Below the pieces are notes generated by a model. That model was not told the DNA's origin and made no database searches. It saw only the letters and a list, made by a program, of their open reading frames with translations. Positions 56,260-64,000 of a DNA stretch of 64,000 nt are shown one piece after another. The stretch is from contig NZ_FNZE01000006.1 in the NCBI RefSeq assembly GCF_900109175.1, forward strand, positions 124,001-188,000. Direction: 5' to 3'. The translations under genes were made by a program, and so were the position numbers. Position 1 is the stretch's first letter; each line of letters starts with the position of its first letter. The stretch comes from Pseudomonas linyingensis (lineage in GTDB: Bacteria; Pseudomonadota; Gammaproteobacteria; Pseudomonadales; Pseudomonadaceae).

Positions 56260-58275
56260 ATGAGTTATCAGGTCCTTGCCCGCAAGTGGCGTCCGCGCTC
56301 GTTCCGTGAAATGGTCGGCCAGACCCATGTGCTCAAGGCCCTGATCAACGCGCTCGACAATCAGCGCCTGCACCATGCCTATCTGTTCACCGGCACCCGC
56401 GGGGTGGGCAAGACCACCATCGCGCGCATCCTGGCCAAGTGCCTGAACTGCGAGCAGGGTGTCAGCTCGACACCCTGCGGCGAGTGTTCGGTATGCCGGG
56501 AAATCGACGAGGGGCGCTTCGTCGACCTGATCGAGGTCGACGCCGCGAGCCGCACCAAGGTCGAGGACACCCGCGAACTGCTCGACAACGTGCAGTACGC
56601 GCCGAGCCGCGGGCGCTACAAGGTCTACCTGATCGACGAAGTGCACATGCTCTCCACGCACTCGTTCAACGCCTTGCTCAAGACCCTCGAAGAACCTCCG
56701 CCGCACGTCAAGTTCCTGCTCGCCACCACCGACCCGCAGAAGCTGCCGGTCACCATCCTTTCGCGCTGCCTGCAGTTCTCCCTGAAGAACATGCCGCCGG
56801 AGCGGGTGGTGGAGCACCTCAGCCACGTGCTGAGCGTCGAACAGATCCCCTTCGAGGTGGATGCGCTGTGGCTGCTCGGCCGCGCTGCTGACGGCTCGAT
56901 GCGCGACGCGATGAGCCTGACCGATCAGGCGATTGCCTTCGGCGAGGGCAAGGTGCTGGCTGCCGATGTGCGGGCGATGCTCGGCACCCTCGATCATGGC
57001 CAGGTCTACGGCGTGCTGCAGGCGTTGCTGGAGGGTGACGCGCGCGCGCTGCTCGAGGCGGTGCGTCATCTGGCCGAACAGGGGCCGGACTGGGCCGGGG
57101 TGCTGGCCGAGATACTCAATGTGCTGCACCGGGTGGCCATCGCCCAGGTCCTGCCGGATGCGGTGGACAACGGCCAGGGTGATCGCGACCGGGTGCTGGC
57201 GCTGGCCGGCGCCCTGCCGGGCGAAGACGTACAGTTCTATTACCAGATGGGGCTGATCGGTCGACGCGACCTGCCGCTGGCTCCGGATCCGCGCAGCGGC
57301 TTCGAGATGGTACTGCTGCGCATGCTGGCCTTCCGACCAGCGGATGCGGCGAGGGCGCCGGATACACCGCTAAAGCCGACGGGGATCAGTCAGGCCACGA
57401 CTGATTCCCCGGCGCCGGTGGCCGGACCTGCGGCTGAACGGGCCGCACTACCTGTTGCCGAGCCTCCCGCTCCGCGTCTGCCACTTGTCGAGCCGGTTGC
57501 TCGCGAGGCTGCGCCGGTCGCCCCGGTCGCCCCGGTCGAGCCGGTGGATGTGCCCTGGGATACCGCTGCGCCAGTGCCGCGGCCGAGCACGGCACCTGCC
57601 GCCCCCCCGGTATGCAGCGAGGTGGTGGCTAACCCCCGTGTTGCCGAGCCCGCTCCGCAGGAGGTGGTCGCCGCGCTGCCCGCAACGGTCGCCAACGATA
57701 TCGCCATGGGCCATGCGGAGGCGGCTGCGGCGGAGCCCGCGGAGGAGCCGGCCGATGACGGCGACGACTACGACGCGATCGACGTGGATGCCTATGCCTA
57801 TCTGGAAAGCATGCAGCCAGTCGACGAGTACGCAGTACCTGCAGCCCCGCCTGTCGAAGAGCCGCAGCCTGCCGCCATGCCGGCCACCGGCCTGGCCGCC
57901 GAATGGCTGGAGCTATTTCCCAAGCTCGGTCTGGCCGGCATGACCGCCAGCATCGCGGCCAACTGCACGCTGGTGGCGGTGGACGGCGATCGCTGGCATC
58001 TGCATCTGGACCCGGGGCAGAGTGCGCTGTTCAACGCCAGTCAGCAGCGTCGCCTGAGCGATGCGCTGAGCAGCTATCATGGACGTGCATTGACTCTGCA
58101 GATCGATATCGTCCGGCCCGAGCAGGAAACCCCGGCTCAGGCCGCTGCCCGCCAGCGCGGCGAGCGGCAGCGCGAGGCCGAGGCATCGATTCATGCCGAC
58201 CCGCTGGTTCGGCAGATGATGGACCAATTCGCCGCGGTGATCCGCGACGGCACTATCGTACCCCTGGAAAATTGA
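56260..58275 (+). CDS. dnaX: DNA polymerase III tau subunit
   Basis: Encodes 671 residues, the clamp-loader ATPase. Walker A GTRGVGKTT is at 45-53, the zinc module uses C64, C73, C76 and C79, then LIDEVHMLS (Walker B), and SRCLQF sensor region. From about 365 to 545 there is a Pro/Ala-rich linker, followed by the C-terminal domain that contacts polymerase alpha. No A-rich slippery heptamer of the E. coli frameshift type was seen, so a gamma form, if made, would need another mechanism. ybaB follows nine bases later. Confidence 0.96.
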   Translation: MSYQVLARKWRPRSFREMVGQTHVLKALINALDNQRLHHAYLFTGTRGVGKTTIARILAKCLNCEQGVSSTPCGECSVCREIDEGRFVDLIEVDAASRTKVEDTRELLDNVQYAPSRGRYKVYLIDEVHMLSTHSFNALLKTLEEPPPHVKFLLATTDPQKLPVTILSRCLQFSLKNMPPERVVEHLSHVLSVEQIPFEVDALWLLGRAADGSMRDAMSLTDQAIAFGEGKVLAADVRAMLGTLDHGQVYGVLQALLEGDARALLEAVRHLAEQGPDWAGVLAEILNVLHRVAIAQVLPDAVDNGQGDRDRVLALAGALPGEDVQFYYQMGLIGRRDLPLAPDPRSGFEMVLLRMLAFRPADAARAPDTPLKPTGISQATTDSPAPVAGPAAERAALPVAEPPAPRLPLVEPVAREAAPVAPVAPVEPVDVPWDTAAPVPRPSTAPAAPPVCSEVVANPRVAEPAPQEVVAALPATVANDIAMGHAEAAAAEPAEEPADDGDDYDAIDVDAYAYLESMQPVDEYAVPAAPPVEEPQPAAMPATGLAAEWLELFPKLGLAGMTASIAANCTLVAVDGDRWHLHLDPGQSALFNASQQRRLSDALSSYHGRALTLQIDIVRPEQETPAQAAARQRGERQREAEASIHADPLVRQMMDQFAAVIRDGTIVPLEN

Positions 58276-58284
58276 GGTGATCCC

Positions 58285-58611
58285 ATGATGAAAGGTGGCA
58301 TGGCCGGGCTGATGAAGCAGGCCCAGCAGATGCAGGAAAAGATGCAGAAGATGCAGGAAGAGCTGGCCAACGCCGAGGTGACCGGTCAGTCCGGTGCCGG
58401 TCTGGTGAGCGTGGTGATGACCGGTCGCCATGACGTCAAGCGCGTTTCCCTGGATGACAGCCTGATGCAGGAAGACAAGGAGATCCTCGAGGATCTGATT
58501 GCCGCGGCGGTGAACGATGCCGTGCGCAAGATCGAGCAGAACAATCAGGACAAGATGGCCGGCATGACCGCCGGGATGCAGCTGCCCCCGGGCTTCAAGA
58601 TGCCGTTCTGA
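58285..58611 (+). CDS. ybaB: YbaB/EbfC nucleoid-associated protein
   Basis: Encodes 108 residues: a Met/Gln-rich N-terminal helix ([21 protein letters not shown]), a central ADVTG-like strand region [16 protein letters not shown], and KVSLDD-type KRVSLDDSL. Small dimeric DNA-binding proteins of this family sit between dnaX and recR in most bacteria, as here. Ribosome site GAGGTG precedes the ATG at 58285; a second ATG follows directly. Confidence 0.95.
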   Translation: MMKGGMAGLMKQAQQMQEKMQKMQEELANAEVTGQSGAGLVSVVMTGRHDVKRVSLDDSLMQEDKEILEDLIAAAVNDAVRKIEQNNQDKMAGMTAGMQLPPGFKMPF

Positions 58612-58618
58612 TCGGCAT

Positions 58619-58660
58619 CTCTCGCCCTCTCCCGACAGCGGGAGAGGGCCGGGTGAGGGC
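58619..58660. repeat. extragenic palindrome after ybaB
   Basis: Perfect 10-bp inverted repeat GCCCTCTCCC (58624-58633) / GGGAGAGGGC (58640-58649), with a GGTGAGGGC tail. It is the same type as the element at 19284-19332 but in the other orientation. It might also limit read-through from ybaB; no T tract follows. Confidence 0.6.
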
Positions 58661-58679
58661 ACCCTCGCTCCATGCCCTG

Positions 58680-58745
58680 CAGTAGGAGCCAGCTTGCTGG
58701 CGTTTTTTCATGCCGAACGAATCGCCAGCAAGCTGGCTCCTACTG
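58680..58745. repeat. 23-bp perfect inverted repeat, Pseudomonas REP type
   Basis: Arms 58680-58702 and 58723-58745 are perfect inverted copies with a 20-base loop; each arm contains GTAGGAGCCAGCTTGCTGGC. Sequences of the GTAGGAGC...GCTCCTAC kind are a widespread extragenic repeat family in Pseudomonas. Located between ybaB and recR, ending 42 bases before the recR start. Confidence 0.8.
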
Positions 58746-58786
58746 GGTTGGGTGTCGTCTCCCAGTCTTTCCGTGAGTTCCTCCCC

Positions 58787-59386
58787 ATGAGCTTCAGCCC
58801 CCTGATTCGCCAGTTGATCGACGCCCTGCGCATTCTGCCTGGAGTGGGGCAGAAGACCGCCCAGCGCATGGCGCTGCAGTTGCTCGAGCGCGACCGCAGC
58901 GGTGGCCTGCGCCTGGCGCAGGCGCTGACCCGCGCCATGGAGGGGGTCGGCTATTGCCGGCAGTGCCGCACCCTGAGTGAGGACGGGCTATGCCCGCAGT
59001 GCAGTGATCCGCGGCGCGACGATACGTTGCTGTGCGTGGTGGAGGGGCCGATGGATGTGTTTGCCGTTGAGCAGACCGGTTATCGCGGCCGCTATTTCGT
59101 GCTCAAGGGCCATCTGTCGCCGCTGGACGGCCTGGGCCCGGAGGCCATCGGCATCCCGGAGCTGGAAGAGCGCATCGCGCAGGGCGCCTTCAGCGAAGTG
59201 ATCCTGGCCACCAATCCCACGGTGGAGGGCGAGGCCACCGCCCATTACATCGCCCAGATGCTGGCGCCGCGCGGCCTCACCGTATCGCGCATCGCCCATG
59301 GGGTGCCACTGGGCGGCGAGCTGGAAATGGTCGATGGCGGCACCCTGACCCATGCCATGGCCGGACGCAGGCCGATCGGGCTCTGA
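58787..59386 (+). CDS. recR: recombination protein RecR
   Basis: Encodes 199 residues: N-terminal helix-hairpin-helix region ([21 protein letters not shown]), a four-Cys zinc motif starting at [16 protein letters not shown], and a Toprim domain with [10 protein letters not shown] and [12 protein letters not shown]. Works with RecF/RecO in loading RecA at gaps. The ATG at 58787 (MSFSPLI) gives the family length; a longer frame starting at a TTG inside the inverted repeat is not conserved. Confidence 0.96.
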   Translation: MSFSPLIRQLIDALRILPGVGQKTAQRMALQLLERDRSGGLRLAQALTRAMEGVGYCRQCRTLSEDGLCPQCSDPRRDDTLLCVVEGPMDVFAVEQTGYRGRYFVLKGHLSPLDGLGPEAIGIPELEERIAQGAFSEVILATNPTVEGEATAHYIAQMLAPRGLTVSRIAHGVPLGGELEMVDGGTLTHAMAGRRPIGL

Positions 59387-59434
59387 GGGCTGACCTCGCG
59401 GCGTGTCCCGCCATCGCAAGCCAGCAGTTGCAAA

Positions 59435-59466
59435 AACGCCCGGGGCAGCACGCTGACCCGGGCGTT
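59435..59466 (-). terminator. intrinsic terminator of anr
   Basis: AACGCCCGGG (59435-59444) pairs with CCCGGGCGTT (59457-59466). On the minus strand the stem is followed by TTTTTG, so it ends the leftward anr transcript 21 bases after its stop codon. On the plus strand no T run follows, but the hairpin may still separate recR from anr. Confidence 0.75.
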
Positions 59467-59486
59467 CTTGACTCGGAGCGGGAAGG

Positions 59487-60230
59487 TCAGCCCTCCAGGC
59501 GCCCACCGGCCAGGCTGCACAGCTCGACGGAGTCGAGAATCTGCACTTCCTTGCCTTCGGCCTGCAGCAGGCCGTTCTGCTGGAAGCGGGTGAACACTCG
59601 CGACACGGTCTCCACCGCCAGTCCCAGATAGTTGCCGATCTCGCTGCGCGACATGGCCAGGCGGAACTGGTTGGCCGAGTAGCCGCGGGCGCGGAAGCGG
59701 GCGGAAAGGTTGACCAGGAAGGTGGCGATGCGCTCGTCGGCGGTCTTCTTCGACAGCAGGAGCATCATCTGCTGATCGTCGCGGATCTCGCGGCTCATCA
59801 TGCGCATCAGCTGGCGACGCAGTTGCGGCAGCTGCACGGACAGTTCGTCGAGCTTCTCGAAGGGAATCTCGCACAGCGAGGTGGTTTCCAGGGCCTGGGC
59901 GGAAACCGGATAGGCCTCGGCGTCCATGCCGGACATGCCGACCAGCTCGCTGGGCAGGTGGAAACCGGTGATCTGCTCTTCGCCGCCATCGGTGACGCTG
60001 AAGGTCTTCAGCGCGCCGGTGCGCACGGCGAACAGCGAGGTGAAGGTGTCGCCCTGGCGGAACAGGAACTCCCCCTTCTTTAGTGGCCGGCCACGCTTGA
60101 CGATGTTGTCCAGCGCGTCCATGTCTTCGAGGTTCAGCGACAGCGGCAGGCACAGGGGGGCGAGACTGCATTCCTTGCAGTGTGCTTGCGGCAGGTTGCG
60201 CGCCTTGATGGTGTCTTGGCCGGCTGTCAT
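59487..60230 (-). CDS. anr: Anr, FNR-type anaerobic transcription regulator
   Basis: Encodes 247 residues. The [4Fe-4S] cluster ligands are C18, C21 and C27 ([12 protein letters not shown]) with the fourth Cys in [10 protein letters not shown]; a cyclic-nucleotide-like sensor domain follows, and the C-terminal Crp helix-turn-helix has [23 protein letters not shown], with the E-x-x-S-R recognition residues that read TTGAT. It closely matches Pseudomonas Anr. It likely controls hemN, which has a perfect site upstream, and the cco genes nearby. Confidence 0.96.
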   Translation of the reverse strand: MTAGQDTIKARNLPQAHCKECSLAPLCLPLSLNLEDMDALDNIVKRGRPLKKGEFLFRQGDTFTSLFAVRTGALKTFSVTDGGEEQITGFHLPSELVGMSGMDAEAYPVSAQALETTSLCEIPFEKLDELSVQLPQLRRQLMRMMSREIRDDQQMMLLLSKKTADERIATFLVNLSARFRARGYSANQFRLAMSRSEIGNYLGLAVETVSRVFTRFQQNGLLQAEGKEVQILDSVELCSLAGGRLEG

Positions 60231-60318
60231 GGTGGGGTCCTTACCTACACAACTAAATTGTTGGCAAGGGTACCCCAGCCCGCCGGGTGCTGCCAGTGCG
60301 TGAGCGCGACCATTTGGC

Positions 60319-61701
60319 TCAGATGACGCGGGAGAAGCGCTGGGTGCTCTGCAGCGGCAGGTAGCTGTCGAACAACATGCACACCGAGCGTACCAGCAGG
60401 CGGCCGGCGGCAGTGATGTCGATGCTCTGTTCGTCGAGGCGGATCAGGCCGTCGCTGGCGGCGCTCTCCAGAGTCGGCCAGATGTCGTTGAAGTAGCCGC
60501 GGAAATCGATGTTGAACTGCTCCTCGATGGCGGCGAAGTCGAGCCTGAAGTGGCAGATCAGCTGCTGGATCACGGCACGACGGATGCGGTCGTCGTTGTT
60601 GCAGTGCAGGCCACGGCGGGTGGTCAGCTGGCCGTTGTCCAACGTGTTTTGATAGTCGCCGATATCGCTGCTGTTCTGGCAGTAGAGGTCGCCGATCTGG
60701 CTGATCGAGGAGACGCCCAGGCCGATCAGGTCGCAGTGGCCGTGGGTGGTGTAGCCCTGGAAGTTGCGCTGCAGGGTGCCTTCTTCCTGGGCGATGGCCA
60801 GCTCGTCGTCGGGCAGGGCGAAGTGGTCCATGCCGATGTAGCGATAGCCGGCGCGGGTCAGTTGCTCGATGGTGCGCTGGAGCATTTCCAGCTTGGTGCC
60901 CGGGCTGGGCAGGTCCTCGGCGTTGATCCGGCGCTGCGGCGGGAAGCGCTCGGGCAGATGGGCGTAGTTGAATACGGACAGACGGTCGGGCTGCAGGGCG
61001 ATCACTTCGTCGACGGTCTTGGCGAAGGAGTCGGGAGTCTGCAGCGGCAGGCCGTAGATCAGGTCGATGTTGACCGAGCGGAACTGCAGGGTGCGTGCGG
61101 CCTCGAGGATGGCGCGGGTCTCCTCGAGGGTCTGCAGGCGGTTGACCGCGCGCTGCACGGCCGGGTCGAAGTCCTGCACGCCGAGGCTGACGCGGTTGAA
61201 GCCAATGTCGCGCAGCAGGCCCATGGTGGCCCAGTCGGCCTCGCGGGGGTCGATCTCGATGCTGTAGTCGCCGCTGTCGTCGTCGAGCAGGTTGAAGTGC
61301 TGGCGCAGGCCGGCCATCAGCTGGCGAAGCTCGTCGTGGCTGAGGAAGGTCGGTGTGCCGCCGCCGAAGTGCAGTTGCTCGACCACCTGATCGGGATCGA
61401 GGTGACGGCTGACCAGCTCCATCTCGCGCAGCAGGCGCTGCAGGTAGGGCGCGCTGCGCCCGCGGTCCTTGGTGATGACCTTGTTGCAGGCGCAGTAGTA
61501 GCAGATGTGCGCGCAGAACGGCAGGTGCACGTACAGCGACAGAGCACGCTTGGCCTGGGCGCTGTCACGCAAGGCATGCAGCAGGTCGAATGCACCGATG
61601 CCGTCGTGGAACTGCACGGCGGTGGGATAGGAGGTATAGCGTGGCCCGGCCAGATCGTAGCGGCGGATCAGGTCGGTATCCCAGCGGATGGCGTCGAGCA
61701 T
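60319..61701 (-). CDS. hemN: oxygen-independent coproporphyrinogen III oxidase
   Basis: Encodes 460 residues of the radical SAM family that decarboxylates coproporphyrinogen III in anaerobic haem synthesis. The cluster motif is C63-x3-C67-x2-C70 plus C72 ([10 protein letters not shown]). Further landmarks are [29 protein letters not shown] and [13 protein letters not shown] (here [10 protein letters not shown]). Length and motifs are typical of HemN rather than the shorter HemW. An Anr box lies about 61 bases upstream. Confidence 0.96.
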   Translation of the reverse strand: MLDAIRWDTDLIRRYDLAGPRYTSYPTAVQFHDGIGAFDLLHALRDSAQAKRALSLYVHLPFCAHICYYCACNKVITKDRGRSAPYLQRLLREMELVSRHLDPDQVVEQLHFGGGTPTFLSHDELRQLMAGLRQHFNLLDDDSGDYSIEIDPREADWATMGLLRDIGFNRVSLGVQDFDPAVQRAVNRLQTLEETRAILEAARTLQFRSVNIDLIYGLPLQTPDSFAKTVDEVIALQPDRLSVFNYAHLPERFPPQRRINAEDLPSPGTKLEMLQRTIEQLTRAGYRYIGMDHFALPDDELAIAQEEGTLQRNFQGYTTHGHCDLIGLGVSSISQIGDLYCQNSSDIGDYQNTLDNGQLTTRRGLHCNNDDRIRRAVIQQLICHFRLDFAAIEEQFNIDFRGYFNDIWPTLESAASDGLIRLDEQSIDITAAGRLLVRSVCMLFDSYLPLQSTQRFSRVI

Positions 61702-61761
61702 GCGGATGTCCCGGATTATCAGACTTGCGTTGCAGTCTAGAGTCCGGGCGTTGGAGGGGTG

Positions 61762-61775
61762 TTGATTTGCATCAA
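61762..61775. promoter_or_regulatory. Anr/FNR box upstream of hemN
   Basis: TTGATTTGCATCAA is a perfect TTGAT-N4-ATCAA palindrome. It lies 61 bases upstream of the hemN start and just beyond the stop of the TauE-like gene, at a distance usual for activation of hemN by Anr. Confidence 0.9.
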
Positions 61776-61780
61776 CCGCT

Positions 61781-62497
61781 TCAGTGTGCGGGTTGTGCGC
61801 TGGTGTGACCGCCGCCGTGGCCCATCAGCCAGGCCTGGTGGGGACCGGGCAGGGTCCACAGGCCGAACAGGATTACCAGCAGGCCGCCGGCGATGCGCAC
61901 GCCACGGCGGCGCAGCAGGGCGGTCAGGCGCTCGGCGGCCAGGCCAGTGGCGAGCAGCACCGGCAGGGTGCCGAGGCCGAAGGCCAGCATCAGCAGCGCA
62001 CTGTCGAAGGCATCGCCCTGGCTGGCCGCCCACAGCAGGGTGCTGTAGACCAGGCCGCAGGGCAGCCAGCCCCACAGGGCGCCAAGCAACAGGGCGCGAG
62101 GGGCATTGTGCACCGGCAGCAGGCCACGGGCCAGCGGCTCGATACGCCGCCACAGGATCCGTCCGAGTCCTTCGATGCGGGTCAGGCCGCTCCACCAGCC
62201 GGCCAGGTACAGCCCCATGGTGATCAGCAGCAGGCCGGCGATGCCGCGCAGCACGGTGGCCGCCGGGCCGCTGGCCACGGCCCATCCGGCGGCGCCGACC
62301 AGCAGGCCGGCGACGGTGTAGGAGGCGATGCGGCCGAAGTTGTAGGCCAGCAGCAGCTGCAGACGGCGCTGGCGCTGCTCGGCGGGGATCGCCAGGGTCA
62401 ACGCGCCCATCAGGCCGCCGCACATGCCGATACAGTGGCCGCCGCCGAGCAGGCCGAGAATCAGTGCCGAGGCCAGCAGGGGCAGCAGGTCAGTCAC
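61781..62497 (-). CDS. sulfite exporter TauE/SafE family membrane protein (CcoH-region type)
   Basis: Encodes 238 residues with six or so membrane helices. The N-terminal GGGHCIGMCGGLMGAL motif (Cys-x3-Cys) is typical of the family members found beside ccoS/ccoI, which are thought to help in metal handling for cbb3 oxidase assembly. The start is a GTG at 62497 that overlaps ccoS by eight bases; the upstream part of the open frame lies in ccoS and is not conserved. The C-terminus is His/Gly-rich. Confidence 0.88.
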   Translation of the reverse strand: MTDLLPLLASALILGLLGGGHCIGMCGGLMGALTLAIPAEQRQRRLQLLLAYNFGRIASYTVAGLLVGAAGWAVASGPAATVLRGIAGLLLITMGLYLAGWWSGLTRIEGLGRILWRRIEPLARGLLPVHNAPRALLLGALWGWLPCGLVYSTLLWAASQGDAFDSALLMLAFGLGTLPVLLATGLAAERLTALLRRRGVRIAGGLLVILFGLWTLPGPHQAWLMGHGGGHTSAQPAH

Positions 62498-62723
62498 GCG
62501 GCGGTTCCCGGTCGGCTGGCTCCGGGGCGTCGCCGGCCGGTTTGCTGGCGCTGGCCTCGTCGATGCCGGCCTGGTGCTTGGGGTCTTCGTCGTCGAACAG
62601 GATGCTGTGGGCCGGGCCGTCGAGGTCGTCATACTGGCCACTGTCCACGGCCCAGAAAAACATCCAGATGGCCAGGCCGACCAGCACCACGGCAACCGGG
62701 ATCAGCAGGTAGAGTGCAGACAT
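62490..62723 (-). CDS. ccoS: cbb3-type cytochrome oxidase assembly protein CcoS
   Basis: Encodes 77 residues: one N-terminal membrane helix (MSALYLLIPVAVVLVGLAIWMFFWAV in outline) followed by DSGQYDDLDGPAHSILFDD, the CcoS signature, and a Pro/Glu/Ala-rich tail. Needed for cofactor insertion into cbb3 oxidases. It lies 14 bases after ccoI and overlaps the TauE-like gene by eight bases. Confidence 0.93.
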   Translation of the reverse strand: MSALYLLIPVAVVLVGLAIWMFFWAVDSGQYDDLDGPAHSILFDDEDPKHQAGIDEASASKPAGDAPEPADREPPRD

Positions 62724-62737
62724 CGCAAGACTCCGGG

Positions 62738-64000
62738 TCAGGTGCGGCTGGTGGCGGCCAGGTTTTCGGGAACATGGCCGATGGCGGTGGCCACCGGTTG
62801 GCTGCTGCCGGTCACCCGGCTCAGGCGCAGGGCGTTGACCACCACCACCAGCGAACTGAGCGACATACCGATGGCGGCCCAGCCGGGGGTGATCCAGCCG
62901 ATGGCGGCGAATGGCAGCACCAGGCCATTGTACAGGCCGGCCCAGGCCAGGTTCTCGACGATGATGCGGCGAGTGCGTTTGGCGACGTCGAACGCCTGCA
63001 CCAGGCTATCGAGGCGGTTGGACAACAGCACTGCGTCGGCGCTGGTCTTGGCCAGGTCGGTGGCGCTGCCCATGGCCACGCTGATATCGGCACCAGCCAA
63101 TACTGGCACGTCGTTGACGCCGTCACCGAGCATCAGCACATGCCGGCCCTGCTGGTGCAGCTGGTGCAGCACGGCCAGCTTGGCATCCGGGGGCAGGCCG
63201 CCGCGGGCGTCATCGATGCCCAGTTCGCTGGCCACGCTGGCGACCATCGGCGAGCTGTCGCCGGAGAGCAGCAGGACCTGCCAGCCACGCTGGTGAGCGG
63301 CGTCGACCAGCTGGTGGGCGTCATTGCGCAGGCAATCGTCGAGGCGAAACCAGGCGAGCGGGCCCTGCTCGTCGCCGAGCAGCAGCCACTGACCGGGTTC
63401 ATCGGGCATGGCCGGTGCCGGCTGGTCGCCGAGCTGGCAGACGAAGCCGGGCTCGCCGATGCGCAGGCGACGCCCGCCGACTTCGCCCTGCAGCCCCTTG
63501 CCAGGCTCGTTGTGCACGCCTTCGGCAGCCTGCGGGGCGCGGCCGAAGGCGCGGGCGATCGGGTGTTCCGAGCGGCTTTCCAGAGCGGCGGCTAGGCTCA
63601 GGCAGGTCTGGCTGTCCAGCGCGCCGAGCACGCGCACCTCGCGCAGGGTCAGGCGCCCTTCCGTGAGGGTGCCGGTCTTGTCGACGATCAGGGTGTCGAT
63701 CTGGTTGAGGCTTTCCAGCACATGGCCGCGGGTGACCAGCAGACCGAGCTTGTGCAGGCTGCCGGTGGCGGTGGTCAGCGCGGTCGGGGTGGCCAGCGAC
63801 AGCGCGCAGGGGCAGGTGGCGACCAGCAGGGCGAGGACGATCCAGAATGCCCGTTCGCTGTCGATCTGCCACCAGACCAGGCCGATCACCGCGGCGGTGA
63901 GCAGCACCACCACCAGGAACCACTGCGCCACGTGGTCGGCGAGCTGGGCCAGGCGCGGCTTGTCGGCCTGGGCGCGCTCGAGCAGGCGGACAATGGCGGA
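62738..64000 (-). CDS. ccoI: copper-translocating P-type ATPase CcoI (partial, cut by window edge)
   Basis: The 3' 420 codons are present and the frame is open to the right edge. Landmarks are CPCALSLATPTAL (transmembrane CPC metal motif), DKTGTLTEGRL with the phosphorylated Asp, the HP motif SEHPIARAF and the hinge MLGDGVNDVPVLAGADISVAMG. The order ccoI-ccoS-TauE-like identifies the copper ATPase of cbb3 oxidase biogenesis. The N-terminal metal-binding part is outside the window. Confidence 0.93.
   Translation of the reverse strand, partial: SAIVRLLERAQADKPRLAQLADHVAQWFLVVVLLTAAVIGLVWWQIDSERAFWIVLALLVATCPCALSLATPTALTTATGSLHKLGLLVTRGHVLESLNQIDTLIVDKTGTLTEGRLTLREVRVLGALDSQTCLSLAAALESRSEHPIARAFGRAPQAAEGVHNEPGKGLQGEVGGRRLRIGEPGFVCQLGDQPAPAMPDEPGQWLLLGDEQGPLAWFRLDDCLRNDAHQLVDAAHQRGWQVLLLSGDSSPMVASVASELGIDDARGGLPPDAKLAVLHQLHQQGRHVLMLGDGVNDVPVLAGADISVAMGSATDLAKTSADAVLLSNRLDSLVQAFDVAKRTRRIIVENLAWAGLYNGLVLPFAAIGWITPGWAAIGMSLSSLVVVVNALRLSRVTGSSQPVATAIGHVPENLAATSRT

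Noticed and set aside
56260-58275. Programmed frameshift in dnaX giving a gamma subunit
   Set aside because: No A-rich slippery heptamer of the E. coli type was found in the gene.

Overview
The window reads as chromosomal DNA of a Pseudomonas-type gammaproteobacterium. The right flank has an order known from Pseudomonas: 4.5S RNA, dnaX, ybaB, recR, then anr, hemN, a TauE/SafE-like exporter, ccoS and ccoI. Anr keeps the Cys cluster of the Pseudomonas FNR homologue, and a perfect TTGAT-N4-ATCAA site lies upstream of hemN. Most of the window is GC-rich. The species cannot be fixed from sequence alone.

About 52 kb to the left is a double surface-polysaccharide locus. Operon 1 is read leftward from about 25.7 kb to 1.9 kb: a beta-CASP/MBL protein, an Ala-rich secreted repeat protein, an outer-membrane barrel, a short Wza-type OPX protein, Wzc, a HEPN/MNT pair, a PHP-type phosphatase (CpsB-like), a VpsP-like protein, a WcaJ-like initiating transferase, WecB, a low-GC cassette (glycosyltransferase, Wzx, nitroreductase, pyruvyl transferase, Wzy, glycosyltransferase), rmlBACD, manB and a VanZ-like protein. 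Operon 2 is read leftward from about 51.8 kb to 31.6 kb: a small secreted repeat protein, a second OPX, Wzc and CpsB, then wbpO, wbpP, Wzx, Wzy, a glycosyltransferase, a CapK-like adenylating enzyme, a PglA-like glycosyltransferase, a PglC-like initiating transferase, and modifying enzymes (FemAB/GNAT-like, deacetylase, formyltransferase, aminotransferase, AT3-SGNH acyltransferase).

Between the operons are rfaH (leftward) and, on the + strand, wbpM followed by a DUF1800-DUF1501 pair. The leaders of both operons carry the same 18-base element, GGCGGTAGCGTGCCTGAA, which contains the ops signal used to recruit RfaH. Both long operons are therefore probably RfaH-dependent, and rfaH itself sits just upstream of one ops site. 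The most interesting features are this regulatory layout, the matching secreted low-complexity proteins at the head of each export module, the duplicated export modules as direct repeats, and a toxin-antitoxin-type pair inserted in one module only.

At the far left, a Wzy_C-family polymerase/ligase is flanked by two VanZ-like genes. Between operon 2 and dnaX lie a roughly 1.1 kb AT-rich leader without convincing genes, a hybrid sensor kinase, and ffs. No rRNA, tRNA, insertion sequence or CRISPR array was recognised.
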